64,000 nucleotides of DNA from Leifsonia sp. AK011 (GCF_013410945.1 NZ_JACCCH010000001.1:2232001-2296000); one strand, 5' to 3'; counted from the stretch's first letter, positions 24,101-32,662 are shown. The notes: generated by a model from the sequence alone, not told the origin. Numbers and translations are program-made.

Positions 24101-24656
24101 TGTACGTGACATGCTTCCAGACGCCCTCCTGCAGCCGCACCCGGTTCTGCTGCACGTTGGACGACCCTGCGGCGACACGATACCGCTGCGTGTTCGATGC
24201 GAAGATCGACCCCAGGGCTCCGGTCGCCACGTCGCACGAGCCGGACTTGCTTCCCAGGCTCCAGATCTGGTGGTCACCCACATTGGCCGGGTCGATCCAC
24301 ACCTCGTAGTCGATGGTGAAGTTCGTGAGACCCGCCGTGAGGTTGTTGGGCAGCCTGACGTAGGCGCCATCGAGCGACGTGGCATATCCATCCGGGTTGA
24401 ACCGGACGCCCTTTCCGGTGAGGTCTGCCTTCTCGGGGTTCACCAGCGTCGCATTGGCGGCGGCTCCGGCGCTTCCACTGTTGGCGATGACTGTTCCGGT
24501 CGTCTCGTCGAGCTTGAAGTGGTGCAACAAGCCGGTTTCCAGGGGGTCAGCAGCGACGGGTGCCGCGGCGATGACGCCGAGACACAGAGTCGCCGCAACC
24601 CCGAGCGCCAGAGCGCGCGGGGCTGTGATTCTTCGATTGGGTGCGTTGAACAACAT
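21105..24656 (-). CDS. Secreted LamG-GH43-type glycosidase with three CWB2 repeats
   Basis: 1183 residues. ATG at 24656 with GAGG 4 bases upstream; a Sec signal ends near VAADP. Order: LamG/concanavalin-like domain (about 40-275), two Ig-like repeats (about 285-460, each with a ITW.S motif), a five-bladed GH43-like domain (about 465-790), a Big_3-like Ig domain (about 800-890), then three cell-wall-binding type 2 repeats, each with RY-T-A and TG-N-PDAL. GH43-type catalytic motifs are RDPHI (D518) and EGP (E704). GH43 enzymes release arabinose or xylose from arabinan or xylan; the YtfQ-like importer next door fits a furanose product. A LacI operator lies 83 bases upstream. Confidence 0.85.
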   Translation of the reverse strand: MLFNAPNRRITAPRALALGVAATLCLGVIAAAPVAADPLETGLLHHFKLDETTGTVIANSGSAGAAANATLVNPEKADLTGKGVRFNPDGYATSLDGAYVRLPNNLTAGLTNFTIDYEVWIDPANVGDHQIWSLGSKSGSCDVATGALGSIFASNTQRYRVAAGSSNVQQNRVRLQEGVWKHVTYTQAANSGGTTWTGTLYIDGVQHAQVTNIATPPSVNAAGTNCNYLARSQTPANYSFKGTLADFRVYDWALSAVDAATQTELSNDAGVEADAAAIDLGLTSAIVDNIELPKLGTEAGSTITWSSSNSSVANVVVPPAVNSARKVPVTAVITRPAVGEPDATAILTATLRKGVDSQTVRQIPITVKAVFGDQSSVDRDALDLELYDTENVRGNITLPSVGEFGSTITWESTSDLVSHTGEVTRPSYGHAEVEATLTATVAKGSAQVTKDFDIVIKPLPREEEKERYFLGYFKGEGLSDGEQIMFATSNGNTALDWTGLTGGTPSLVSQLGDQGLRDPHIVRSPDGDTFYMIATDLNWYDQGGYAINDTQYIEVFESNDLVNWTPQRHVKVAPDNAGNAFAPESLWVEETGEYAVFWAQSMWDDPINRTGQGNAQMWYNTTRDFQTFSEPKVWQNPAPLSRIDTTAIKVGEYYYRVTKNEAGNSGSDIFSEKHTDFLDSNINNWQLVAPALGRTTWQSNAGYEGPVIFEANPGDTACPGQFYLWGDRYTNGGGYQAACQANIEAPTWDAKTITMTNAGVQRPRHGTVIPITLREWNSIRGIPNTDVATTTELSVAPQVGEGAETDATATVAATDGYEAGGQVRFSVGSWSETAYLVDGEASVTLPTDLVAGEYELTAEFLGFEILEASEDSAALEVIAAPVDLVDRVSGTNRYDTAVQISQQAYPDGADIVFVANGTNYPDALSAGPAAAFSGGPLLLVAPDAVPEIVTQEIARLGADHIVVVGGTPSVSAAAYNHLDSLEGTIERIAGADRYETSRLIAQNVFGEAGAPVAYVSTGTNFPDALTGGAAAGSQDAPVILVNGAATDLDSATSALLDELEVGTIKVLGSTASVSAGIYADLQAVASTERLAGANRYETARAINADAYESAERVLLTTGTNFPDALAGSAWAGAAGVPLFVVQPTCVPQGVLDDIEALGATHVTLLGGEPSLSSSVALLASCTP

Positions 24657-25015
24657 TTCTCCTCGTACTTCGTTGTATGGGGAATCTGCGCCGTGAACGG
24701 ATCGTTCGGCCCCCGAACGGGGCGGCGCTTGCACCAATTGTTATCGCTCACATGCTGGATCACAAGCCTTCGAACCCGATTAATCCGGAGATCGACGTGA
24801 GCCTGAGGCCCGACAGCTCCACGAACCTCGCTCCAGAGGCCTCCAATTATCTGGACTGGCAACTTAACCGAGCATGTGTCGCGCGTCCCGAAATGTCGGC
24901 GAAATATTTCCGCAACGAAAGGAAACACCAATCCCATACTTTCGAGATGCAATCACTTGATCGCATTGGGAGTGGACCCGACCGCGCCCGGATGCCACTA
25001 CCCCTGGAGTGCGGA
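24657..25015. other. Divergent intergenic region between GH43 and amidase genes
   Basis: 359 bases without a gene. It contains the LacI-type operator, a small inverted repeat CGTTCGG/CCGAACG (24703-24719) in the GH43 leader, and a perfect GAAATATTTC palindrome (24901-24910) about 105 bases before the amidase start. No confident promoter hexamers were identified. Confidence 0.55.
24739..24752. promoter_or_regulatory. LacI-family operator upstream of the GH43 gene
   Basis: TGTTATCGCTCACA; its reverse complement is TGTGAGCGATAACA, a textbook LacI-family form. It lies 83-96 bases before the GH43 start and closely matches the importer operator, suggesting one regulon. Confidence 0.78.
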
Positions 25016-27601
25016 ATGACCTTGAGAACTACTCCCCATCACCGAGCAAGACGCCTCGGAACCGTCGCTGCCGGCATCACGGCCATCGCCGTAGCCCTGT
25101 CCGCCGGTGTTGTCCCGGCGTCCGCAGTGACCACGGTGCCGACCGCTGGCGCAGAATGGCAGATCCACGACAGCGCACGACCCGGACTCGACACCGGGAG
25201 CATTCGTGCGATCAACAACACCCGGGTGGACGGGTACGGCAACATCTTCGTCCGCGTCGCGGGAGCCGGATCCGCTCCCCTCATGAACGGCCAGATGATG
25301 CGAGGCTTCGGTCTCACCTTCGATGGCGTCTCCACGTTCTCGAGCACCGTCTCCGTTCCGCTCGGCGACGTCGCGGTGTCCCGACGCGTCGATCTGCAGT
25401 CCGCGTCCGACTCGGCGCGCTACTTCGACACCTTCACGAACACCTCCAGCTCACCGATCACGGTCGACGTCTCGTTTGGCGGCGCCCTCGGATACGGCTC
25501 GGGAAACCAGCAGGGCACCGTCGCGGCAACGACGGACGGTGACACCACCATCTCCCCCGCCGACTCGTGGGCCGTTGTGTCGCAGCCCGTCGCGGCGGGC
25601 AATAGGCCGATCGGTACCGTGCTCGGCTCACCGGCCCCCTTCGAGGGAGCGATGGTGCGCACCGGCAACCAGGAGCGCAATCCCTTCGAGACCGCCCTCG
25701 TGACGACAGGTCACGAAGCCAACTTCTACGGATTCGTGAACACCCTCACCATCGACCCGGGCGAGACCCAGTCGCTCCTGCGCTACGTCTATGCGGGAAC
25801 ACCGGGACCGGACTCCGTGGCGACGGCGAGCACCGCCCTCACCGCGTTGGCGACCACGCCGAGCGTCGAGGGCCTGTCGGACGACGAGCTGTGCACCGTG
25901 GCCAACTGGGACCTGCCATCCGATGACTGCGGCACGTCGCTGACTCTCGAGCTGCCACCGACGCCCGCGCCCGCGCCGACCACGACGGCCATCACGTACG
26001 ACGTCGTCAGCAAGTCGATCGCCGAGCTGCAGGCCGACATGGAGCTCGGAGTCGTCACATCCGAGCAGATCACGCAGGCCTACCTCGACCGCATCGCGGC
26101 CTACGACGACGGGCCCTTCGGGTTCCACTCGTTCATCACCGTGGCGGACGACGCGCTGGATCAGGCACGGGCAGCGGATGCTCGGCGCGCGGCCGGCGAG
26201 ACCGGAGAGCTCCTCGGCATCCCGATGGGCATCAAGGACATCTACGACACCTACGACATGCCGACAACCGGCGGCTCAGCAGCTCTCGAGGGGTGGACAC
26301 CCGCCAAGGACTCGTACCAGGTCGCGAAGCTCCGTGAAGCCGGTGCCGTGATCCTCGGTAAGACGAACCTGTCGGAGTGGGCGAACTCGGGTAGCCGCTC
26401 GGAGAGCGGATACGGGCAGGTCTGGAACGCGCTCTCGCCGTCGAAGACCTCCTTCGGATCGAGTGGTGGATCCGCCGTCGCCCTCGCCGCGAGCCTCACG
26501 GCTGGAGCCATGGGCACGCAGACCGGCGTCTCGCTCTACGCGCCGGCGACGGGTTCGAGCATGACGATGTTCCGCGGAACCGACGGCATGGCGAGCACGC
26601 GCGGTGTGATGCCACTGACCTACGGCCAGGACTACGCCGGACCGATCGCCCGCACCGTGACCGATCTCGCCTACATCCTCAACGCCACCACCGGCACCGA
26701 CCCGGACGAGCTCCTCACGGCCGAGGCCGACGCGCACCGCCCCGAGGACTGGACGGATCACCTCACCGTCGATGGCCTGCAAGGCAAGCGCGTGGGGTTC
26801 ATCCCCGGCTCGTTCGTTTCGGGCTTCGCTGACGACACCACCGGTGCGACCGTGCTCGCGAGCCTCTCCGAGCTGGAGAAGGCTGGCGCAACGCTCGTCG
26901 AGATGGGCACTCCCCCGTCGGCCGGCAGCGCGCCGAGCGTCAACGGCTGGGCGCTGTACATCTCAGAGCAGGAGAGCTTCCCGTTCCCCAACAGCAGCGC
27001 CCTCAAGGCCGACGAGCGAGTGCTCCCGTACAACCGCGGAACCGACAACACCGGTGGTGCTGTCGTCCCGCGACCGACCGACGAGCAGATCCAGGCACGC
27101 ATCGACGCCCGCAAGCTCTCGAAGGACCGCATCGCCCAGTGGATGGATGCCGCGGACGTCGACTTCGTGGTCTACGCGGGCTTCATCTCCGATATCTACA
27201 ACAACGACGGCAACAGCAACCAGCACTCGTCGGATCGCGCGACCGGGGTTCCCACCTCGAACTACGGCGTGCCGACAGTCGTCGTGCCGATGGGGGCCAA
27301 CGAGCACGGATACCCGATGTCGCTGCAGATCGTCGGACGAGCATGGGATGACGCGGCCGTCCTGAACGCGGGCTACGCGCTCGAGCAGGCCACCCAGGCC
27401 CAGCTCGAGTCACAGTACGCGCCGCGCCTGACGGTGATCGGCGAGGACGGTGAAGTGATTCCGCCCGCGGCCGAGGCACCCGCTCTCGCACACACCGGTG
27501 GCGAGATCTCGGAGGCCATCGTCTTCGCGAGTGCACTCCTGCTCGGCGCTGGACTCGTCCTCGCCCTGGGTGCGGCCCGCCGGAGGCACGCACGCGGCTA
27601 G
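25016..27601 (+). CDS. Secreted, wall-anchored amidase-signature protein
   Basis: 861 residues. ATG at 25016 with GGAG 8 bases upstream; longer readings lack a signal sequence. The signal peptide ends near VPASA. Residues about 40-310 form a beta-rich domain I do not recognise. Residues about 325-815 are an amidase-signature domain with the triad K407 (GIPMGIKD), S483 (GSSGGSA) and S506 (GTQTGVS). The nucleophile motif usually reads GGS; GVSLYAPATG is unusual. The end is LAHTGG, a hydrophobic helix and RRRHARG, a class E sortase-type anchor. Substrate unknown: amides or peptides outside the cell. Confidence 0.83.
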   Translation: MTLRTTPHHRARRLGTVAAGITAIAVALSAGVVPASAVTTVPTAGAEWQIHDSARPGLDTGSIRAINNTRVDGYGNIFVRVAGAGSAPLMNGQMMRGFGLTFDGVSTFSSTVSVPLGDVAVSRRVDLQSASDSARYFDTFTNTSSSPITVDVSFGGALGYGSGNQQGTVAATTDGDTTISPADSWAVVSQPVAAGNRPIGTVLGSPAPFEGAMVRTGNQERNPFETALVTTGHEANFYGFVNTLTIDPGETQSLLRYVYAGTPGPDSVATASTALTALATTPSVEGLSDDELCTVANWDLPSDDCGTSLTLELPPTPAPAPTTTAITYDVVSKSIAELQADMELGVVTSEQITQAYLDRIAAYDDGPFGFHSFITVADDALDQARAADARRAAGETGELLGIPMGIKDIYDTYDMPTTGGSAALEGWTPAKDSYQVAKLREAGAVILGKTNLSEWANSGSRSESGYGQVWNALSPSKTSFGSSGGSAVALAASLTAGAMGTQTGVSLYAPATGSSMTMFRGTDGMASTRGVMPLTYGQDYAGPIARTVTDLAYILNATTGTDPDELLTAEADAHRPEDWTDHLTVDGLQGKRVGFIPGSFVSGFADDTTGATVLASLSELEKAGATLVEMGTPPSAGSAPSVNGWALYISEQESFPFPNSSALKADERVLPYNRGTDNTGGAVVPRPTDEQIQARIDARKLSKDRIAQWMDAADVDFVVYAGFISDIYNNDGNSNQHSSDRATGVPTSNYGVPTVVVPMGANEHGYPMSLQIVGRAWDDAAVLNAGYALEQATQAQLESQYAPRLTVIGEDGEVIPPAAEAPALAHTGGEISEAIVFASALLLGAGLVLALGAARRRHARG

Positions 27602-27620
27602 CCGCCCTCGGGTACACGGT

Positions 27621-27655
27621 GGGCCGTGCTCTGTCGTCAGGACAGGGTGCGGCCC
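27621..27655. terminator. Hairpin between convergent amidase and lipoprotein genes
   Basis: A 15-bp stem with a few G-U pairs (27621-27635 with 27641-27655) and a 5-base loop, placed between two converging stop codons. T-runs are weak, so confidence is moderate. Confidence 0.5.
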
Positions 27656-27676
27656 GCTGTCGCGCATCGCTCGACC

Positions 27677-28204
27677 TTAGGCGCTCACCTGGATGACTTC
27701 GGGTAGCTCGATGACGACCGCGGTCCGACCTGTGGGGATCAGCTCCTCAGGGCACGTGAGTTCTCGCCGCATTGGGCTGCGAACCTCGCTGTCCTCCACA
27801 GCGGAGACCGAGTACTCAACACACAGGTAGCCATCGAGTGTGGAGGACCAGAGACCTCCTCCGGCTGGTCCCGACTCCGACCCGTACAAAACGACGCTGT
27901 AGCTTACGACCCCTTCGCCAGGTCGCACATCGACGCTGTACAAAGTGGACATGTTCAGAGTAGGCAGCGAAGCCCCGTCCCACACAACCACCTTGTCAGT
28001 CGACCCGAGATCCTCAAGGTGCTCTTGAGCACGCGCTTCAGTGGCCAGATAGTTGACGGCCTGCGTATCGAGGTGGCTCAAGACCAGCAACAGTCGATCG
28101 CGTGGGGACTGCACACACCCCGAAAGAGAAAGGACGACTACGGCAGACACTGCCGCCATGCCTACCGTCTTCACCACCGGCCGCCCCCTTTTCTTGTCTC
28201 TCAT
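27677..28204 (-). CDS. Putative lipoprotein of unknown function
   Basis: 175 residues from the ATG at 28204. A basic n-region and hydrophobic stretch lead to LSGC, with lipidated C30. The mature part is about 145 residues with two more Cys (YLCVEY and LTCPEE) that may form a disulfide. No known domain recognised. The ATG lies just past the tRNA terminator and has no ribosome-binding site; GTG codons at 28177/28174, preceded by AAGGGGG, are an alternative start that still keeps the lipobox. Confidence 0.68.
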   Translation of the reverse strand: MRDKKRGRPVVKTVGMAAVSAVVVLSLSGCVQSPRDRLLLVLSHLDTQAVNYLATEARAQEHLEDLGSTDKVVVWDGASLPTLNMSTLYSVDVRPGEGVVSYSVVLYGSESGPAGGGLWSSTLDGYLCVEYSVSAVEDSEVRSPMRRELTCPEELIPTGRTAVVIELPEVIQVSA

Positions 28205-28230
28205 TATTCGTGGAGGCAGGAGAAACAAAG

Positions 28231-28262
28231 AACCCCGCCCGAGAAATCTCTCGGGCGGGGTT
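28231..28262 (-). terminator. Rho-independent terminator of tRNA-Ala
   Basis: A perfect 14-bp stem (28231-28244 with 28249-28262) and a 4-base loop; on the minus strand it is followed by a T-rich stretch (CTTTGTTTCT). It lies 18 bases past the tRNA 3' end. Confidence 0.88.
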
Positions 28263-28279
28263 CGACGTTGCTGCGATTG

Positions 28280-28352
28280 TGGACCCGAGGGGATTCGAAC
28301 CCCTGACCCCCTGCATGCCATGCAGGTGCGCTACCAACTGCGCCACGGGCCC
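28280..28352 (-). tRNA. tRNA-Ala, anticodon GGC
   Basis: 73 bases. The acceptor stem GGGCCCG pairs with CGGGTCC (one G-U), discriminator A. The anticodon arm is CCTGC-ATGGCAT-GCAGG, anticodon GGC. The T-arm is GGGGTTCGAATCCCC. CCA is not encoded. It is followed by its own terminator. Confidence 0.95.
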
Positions 28353-28420
28353 GTGAAAACGTGCTTGATCACTATACCGGATGCTCGAACCCCTCGACGA
28401 CGCGCGCGCTGAGTCACTCC

Positions 28421-28861
28421 CTACCGAGCGAACCGGAACGCCGGGTAGGAGTAGAACTCGCCCCGGTTCGTGAGCACCGCCGCCCGGATTCCCAGGACGG
28501 CCGCGACGATGCGCGTGATGAAGATCATAAAGTAACCGACGAAGAACAGTGCCATGCCGGGCGGCATCGACGTGCTGCCAGCCATGCCACTTGCGAACGA
28601 GACGAAGAACGAAACAAAGCACAGCGCGAAGAACACAGCGCTAATGATGAGCACCGTCAGCTGGAAGTTCCACTCGGTCGTGGTGTGGTGGCGTACGAAG
28701 GGTCCGCGATTGCGAAAAAGGAAGAAGAACACCGCGGCCGAGATGATCCCGAAGAAGATGCTCAGTACGTGCGTCAGCACCGCCCACTGTTTCTCCTCGG
28801 CTGGGCTGAGCAGGGGCGCTGAGCTGACGGGGTTGGCGTAGGGGTTAGTCGTGTTGGTCAC
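28421..28861 (-). CDS. DUF4870-type membrane protein
   Basis: 146 residues from a GTG. Matches the Tic20-like DUF4870 family: EEKQWAVLTHVLSIFFGIISA, then FLFRNRGPFVRHHTTTEWNFQLT, then two further hydrophobic segments. About four membrane helices; no enzymatic motif. Function of the family is not established. Single gene upstream of tRNA-Ala on the same strand. Confidence 0.8.
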   Translation of the reverse strand: MTNTTNPYANPVSSAPLLSPAEEKQWAVLTHVLSIFFGIISAAVFFFLFRNRGPFVRHHTTTEWNFQLTVLIISAVFFALCFVSFFVSFASGMAGSTSMPPGMALFFVGYFMIFITRIVAAVLGIRAAVLTNRGEFYSYPAFRFAR

Positions 28862-28898
28862 AGTCAGAGCATGCCAGACGCGAGGTTACTGCCGCGTG

Positions 28899-29633
28899 TC
28901 AGGAGCCCTCGGCCGCCCGGATGTCGGCATCGGCCGAGATGTCGTCGAGCTCAGCCGCAAGATAGGACTCCACCTCCGGCAGCTTCAGCACGAAGGTCGA
29001 GTAGGCCTCCATCGAGACCACACCCGACACGAGGTCGAAGTCGAGCACGTGACCGCCGAACGTGCCAGCGTTGTCGAGATAGTGCAGGTGGAAGTCCGCG
29101 ACACTCAGCCCCTGGAAGACATCGGGGCCCTTGAACCCCACCATGGTGCCGGATGTCTCCCCCACCGTTGTCTCACGCTGATCCTTCACCGCCTCCGCGA
29201 GCCCCCGGTACGGCGCCTGCTGGCGCACGGCCTCGCGCACCGTCATCCGATCGAAGGATGCCTCCACCCGGAGCGCATAAAAGAGATTGTTGCTCGGCAC
29301 CAGCGACTCGATGAGGTCCTCGAACTGCTTCTCGCCGAGACCTGCGACCTCGTGGCTGAAGGTGGGCTCGAAGACGACGACCTCGGCGAACGGCAGGCGT
29401 TCGTCGGCAGCGACGTCCTGCACCGTGCCGTTGGCGCGGCACAGCACCATGCGACCGTCGACAAGCACGAGTTCTCCGTCGAGGGCGTCACCGCAGCCGA
29501 CTCCGAGGTCACCAGCGGCCGCGACATCCGCCGCCGAGAAGGCGCCCTCGTAGAGGCCCGCGACGAGGGCGTCGACAAAGGAGAACTGCTGCACGCCCTT
29601 GCCGGGGCGCGGCCGCAGGTCTCCCGTCGGCAC
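28899..29633 (-). CDS. budA: Acetolactate decarboxylase
   Basis: 244 residues, the usual family length. Converts 2-acetolactate to acetoin. Zinc ligands are visible as H182-x-H184 (DFHLHYLDN) and H195 (FGGHVLDF); LDGELVLVDG, RANGT and QQFSFVDALVAGLY.G are family hallmarks. The GTG at 29633 shares its G with the rsfS stop (TAGTG), so budA is translationally coupled to a ribosome-silencing factor. No acetolactate synthase gene is nearby. It may serve overflow metabolism of pyruvate. Confidence 0.9.
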   Translation of the reverse strand: MPTGDLRPRPGKGVQQFSFVDALVAGLYEGAFSAADVAAAGDLGVGCGDALDGELVLVDGRMVLCRANGTVQDVAADERLPFAEVVVFEPTFSHEVAGLGEKQFEDLIESLVPSNNLFYALRVEASFDRMTVREAVRQQAPYRGLAEAVKDQRETTVGETSGTMVGFKGPDVFQGLSVADFHLHYLDNAGTFGGHVLDFDLVSGVVSMEAYSTFVLKLPEVESYLAAELDDISADADIRAAEGS

Positions 29634-30010
29634 TAGTCGACCGTCGGCGCGACGGGCAGGGTGATCGGGATGGCCGGGCAGTCCTTCCACAGACGCTCGA
29701 GCGAGTAGTACATGCGGTCCTCCTCGTGGAAGACGTGCACAACGAGGTCGCCGAAGTCGAGGAGGATCCAACGCCCCTCTGCGCGTCCCTCACGGCGGAG
29801 TGGCTTGGCGCCGATCTCGAGAAGCTTGTCCTCGATCTCCGAGGCGATCGCCTGGACGTTGCGCTCATTGCGCCCCGTCACGAGAAGGAAGACGTCGGTC
29901 AGCGGAAGCGGCCCTGACACATCGAGTGCGACGAGGTCCTCGCCCTGTTTCGCGTCGGCAGCGAGAGCCGCCACCGAGAGGAGTTCGCGGGCGTGGTCGG
30001 ATGCAGTCAC
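29633..30010 (-). CDS. rsfS: Ribosome silencing factor
   Basis: 125 residues, RsfS/Iojap family: LVALDVSGPLPLTDVFLLVTGRNERNVQAIA, then GRWILLDFGDLVVHVFHEEDRMYYSLERLW. Binds L14 on the large subunit and blocks subunit joining in starvation or stationary phase. GTG start with AAAGGA 5 bases upstream. It follows nadD and the Pro/Ala-rich gene, the common actinobacterial order. Confidence 0.95.
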   Translation of the reverse strand: MTASDHARELLSVAALAADAKQGEDLVALDVSGPLPLTDVFLLVTGRNERNVQAIASEIEDKLLEIGAKPLRREGRAEGRWILLDFGDLVVHVFHEEDRMYYSLERLWKDCPAIPITLPVAPTVD

Positions 30011-30053
30011 ATGGTCCTTTGGGTCTGAGTCGATGGTCGACGTGTCATGAGCA

Positions 30054-31832
30054 TTAGAAGGCGTTCACCGCGACGGCGATTCCCAGGAGAACCACAACGA
30101 GCGCACCCATCGAGGCAGCGGCGATGATGAGCGCGGTGAGCGCTTTCGTGCCCTGCTGCTTGGGTGCCTGTCCGAGGCCGGAACCCGACCGCGTGCTGAC
30201 GGCGTTCACGGCGCTCACGGGGGATGACTCGGTCGAGACGACCTCCGCGTCGTGCGACTCGAACAGCTTGTCGATGCTCGAGTGCTCCAATCGCGCCGAA
30301 GCACCTGTCGCGCTGAAGGTCTGGGGAAGCTCGATCGAGCCCGTGAGCATGATCTCGCCGGAACCGGCGAGCGGACCGCTGATGTTGCTCTCGGGAATCG
30401 AGGGGAGAACCAAGGCACTCGTGGTCGTCGAGCCGGTGCCGACTGAGCGGTTGATCGTCGTCTCGTGGAACTCGTCCTCCTCGTCGAGCTGGGTCGACCA
30501 GTGGCCGCGCGGGGGCGTCCAGGTGATCTCCGAGCTCGGAGAGTCCTCCACGACGAGGGCGGGAGCGGGCTGCTCAGCTGCGACCGGCTCTGGGATGAAG
30601 GGCACCGGCGTCGGGAACGGCTCCTCGGCGTACGGCTCCGGGGCGGGAACGCCCGAGGGGGTCGGAGGTGCCAGCGACTCCGGGAAGACCTGGGGCGCGG
30701 CATCCTGCGGCTCGACATCGTCGGATGCCCCGGCAAGACGATCGAACTCCGCGAGAGCATCGTTGAGCCCCGTGTTCGCGATGGGCTCGGGCGCCACGGG
30801 AGGCAGCGGAGATTCCGCGACGGGCTCCGGAGCGGGGGCCGGAGGGAAGAGGGGCTCAGCGACGGGCGACTGCGCCGGGGCGGGCGCGGGCTGAGCGGCG
30901 GCGGCTGGCGCAACGGGCGCCGTGGCATCCATACTCGCGAACGGCCACGCGGACTCGACCTCGGTCGGAACGATCTCCGCCTGCTGGGCCTGCTGCGCCT
31001 GCTCCTCGAGCGCCAGTGCGGAGGCCTCGTTCGGGTCGGGCACGGCGACGGGCAAGGCACCTGTGTCGATGAATCCCAGTGAGTTGAGGATGCCCGTCAC
31101 CGCGCCCTGGGAGGGTGCAGCGGCGACCGGCTCCGGCTCCTGGAGCGCAGGTGGCTCCTCCGCGACGGCTGGAGCCTGCTGCTGCTGGAGAGCGCGGAGT
31201 TCGCGGCGCGTCATGGTGCGCTCGGGCGTCGCAAAGTCGGCACCGCTGGGAGCAGTAGCGGGAGGAAGGGTGAGGGACTGCGTCTCGAATGACTGGACGG
31301 TAGTCGGCTGCTGCTCGGGCACGGGCGGCGCGGCGGCCGGCGATTGGGCGACCACGGGGGGTGCGGGGACGGAGGAACGGCGAGCCTCGGGGCTGTAGTC
31401 CCGTACGCGGTACTGCGGCTGGTCTACCTTCGGAAGCGCCTGCGTCGGTGCGAGGTCCTCGTCGAGCGGAGCGGACTCGGCGGCGCGGGGCCGACGGGTC
31501 TCCGGGGCGGGCGGCAGCGGTGGACGCTGCTGGGTGACGTAGTCGAGGGGCTCACCAGAGGAAGGCTGCTGCGGGGCGGCCTGTGGCTGGCTCGGTGAGG
31601 CGGAACGCCTGCCCGACGAGGGGGATGCAGGTGCGAAGGACTCGACCGGTGCCGCGGGAGTCACGGGCGGCAGCTGGGCAGCCCGACGGGACGTGGTGTC
31701 CCACATGTCGTCATTGGCGGCCGGTGACGCGGGCGGAGGGAAGCCGTTGACTTCTGCCTCTGCTGTGTTCGAGCGCTCTCCCTGCCGGGCAGCGCGCCGC
31801 GACTGGGGTTGCGGATCCTGGAAGTTGGTCAT
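30054..31832 (-). CDS. Pro/Ala-rich membrane-tethered protein, unknown function
   Basis: 592 residues. About 480 residues of low-complexity Pro/Ala/Glu-rich sequence, including a [14 protein letters not shown] motif near residue 209 and a Thr-containing [11 protein letters not shown] segment, are followed by a single transmembrane helix at the very C-terminus ([21 protein letters not shown]). It is probably cytoplasmic-facing and disordered, with a tail anchor. ATGA overlap with nadD. Genes of this type commonly lie between nadD and rsfS in Microbacteriaceae; no function is known to me. Confidence 0.75.
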   Translation of the reverse strand: MTNFQDPQPQSRRAARQGERSNTAEAEVNGFPPPASPAANDDMWDTTSRRAAQLPPVTPAAPVESFAPASPSSGRRSASPSQPQAAPQQPSSGEPLDYVTQQRPPLPPAPETRRPRAAESAPLDEDLAPTQALPKVDQPQYRVRDYSPEARRSSVPAPPVVAQSPAAAPPVPEQQPTTVQSFETQSLTLPPATAPSGADFATPERTMTRRELRALQQQQAPAVAEEPPALQEPEPVAAAPSQGAVTGILNSLGFIDTGALPVAVPDPNEASALALEEQAQQAQQAEIVPTEVESAWPFASMDATAPVAPAAAAQPAPAPAQSPVAEPLFPPAPAPEPVAESPLPPVAPEPIANTGLNDALAEFDRLAGASDDVEPQDAAPQVFPESLAPPTPSGVPAPEPYAEEPFPTPVPFIPEPVAAEQPAPALVVEDSPSSEITWTPPRGHWSTQLDEEDEFHETTINRSVGTGSTTTSALVLPSIPESNISGPLAGSGEIMLTGSIELPQTFSATGASARLEHSSIDKLFESHDAEVVSTESSPVSAVNAVSTRSGSGLGQAPKQQGTKALTALIIAAASMGALVVVLLGIAVAVNAF

Positions 31833-32431
31833 CTGCTGCTCCGATACAAGTGGTGCTTGGCGATGTATTGGACGACACCATCAGGTACCAAATACCAGAC
31901 CGGGAAGCCCCGACTGACCCTGCTTCGACAATCCGTGGAGGATATCGCCAACGCCGGCACTTCCAACGAGCTTACGCCCTGCTCTGGTAAACCGCTAATG
32001 GTGAGGGGGTGCCCTGGCCGTGAAACTGCTATGAAATGCGCGAGATTCCAGACCTCATCGACGTCTTTCCACTCGAGGATCTGGGCGACGGCGTCCGCGC
32101 CCGTGATGAAGAAGAGGTCGGCGTCGGGTCGGGCCGCGCGGATGTCACGGAGCGTATCGACCGTGTACGTAGGGCCTTTGCGCTCGATGTCGACGCGACT
32201 CACGGTGAAGCGCGGGTTGGCCGCCGTGGCGATCACCGTCATGAGGTAGCGATGCTCGCCCTCGGTGACCTCGGGTTTCATCCACGGTTGGCCGGTGGGA
32301 ACGAAGATGACCTCGTCGAGGTCGAAGCTCGACTGGACCTCGCTCGCGGCGACCAGGTGGCCGTTGTGAATCGGATCGAAGGTTCCGCCCATGATTCCGA
32401 TGCGGGCGCGACGCTGCGCTTGCTCAGTCAT
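31829..32431 (-). CDS. nadD: Nicotinate-nucleotide adenylyltransferase
   Basis: 200 residues. Joins nicotinate mononucleotide and ATP to give deamido-NAD. Motifs: [18 protein letters not shown] (nucleotidyltransferase G-x-F-D-P and HxGH), VPTGQPWMK, and the C-terminal [13 protein letters not shown] equivalent of the ISST-x-x-R motif. ATG at 32431; upstream reading adds an unlikely basic stretch. Confidence 0.95.
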   Translation of the reverse strand: MTEQAQRRARIGIMGGTFDPIHNGHLVAASEVQSSFDLDEVIFVPTGQPWMKPEVTEGEHRYLMTVIATAANPRFTVSRVDIERKGPTYTVDTLRDIRAARPDADLFFITGADAVAQILEWKDVDEVWNLAHFIAVSRPGHPLTISGLPEQGVSSLEVPALAISSTDCRSRVSRGFPVWYLVPDGVVQYIAKHHLYRSSR

Positions 32432-32448
32432 GGAGGCCGGTGGTCGCC

Positions 32449-32643
32449 CTAGTGGCCTGCGCCGTGAGAGTCCTGGCCCTTGGATGCCTTGTTGGCGTGG
32501 CGGTTCGCCACATCGCGGTAGCTCCACGTGACAAAGCCGAGAAGCGTGAAGACGGCGACGGCGATGCCTGCGAATGCGAGCGGCGGCATCAGGAGGGGCG
32601 CGAGTTCCTCTGTCTCGGCGAGCACGGTGGCAAGAAAGTTCAT
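32449..32643 (-). CDS. Small single-pass membrane protein
   Basis: 64 residues: [20 protein letters not shown], one hydrophobic helix ([19 protein letters not shown]), and a His-rich hydrophilic tail ([17 protein letters not shown]). Lies between proA and nadD on the same strand. Function unknown. Conserved small membrane proteins are found at this place in relatives (from memory), which supports it being real. Confidence 0.7.
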   Translation of the reverse strand: MNFLATVLAETEELAPLLMPPLAFAGIAVAVFTLLGFVTWSYRDVANRHANKASKGQDSHGAGH

Positions 32644-32662
32644 GCGTGTAATCCTAGCGGCG

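Noticed and set aside
22950-24800. 616-codon plus-strand frame opposite the GH43 gene
   Set aside because: Composition is Arg/Asp/Val-rich shadow sequence without motifs; the minus strand encodes a recognisable secreted enzyme.
24677-25015. Amidase start 113 codons upstream
   Set aside because: It would bury the signal peptide and has no suitable ribosome-binding site; the ATG at 25016 has GGAG and a direct signal sequence.
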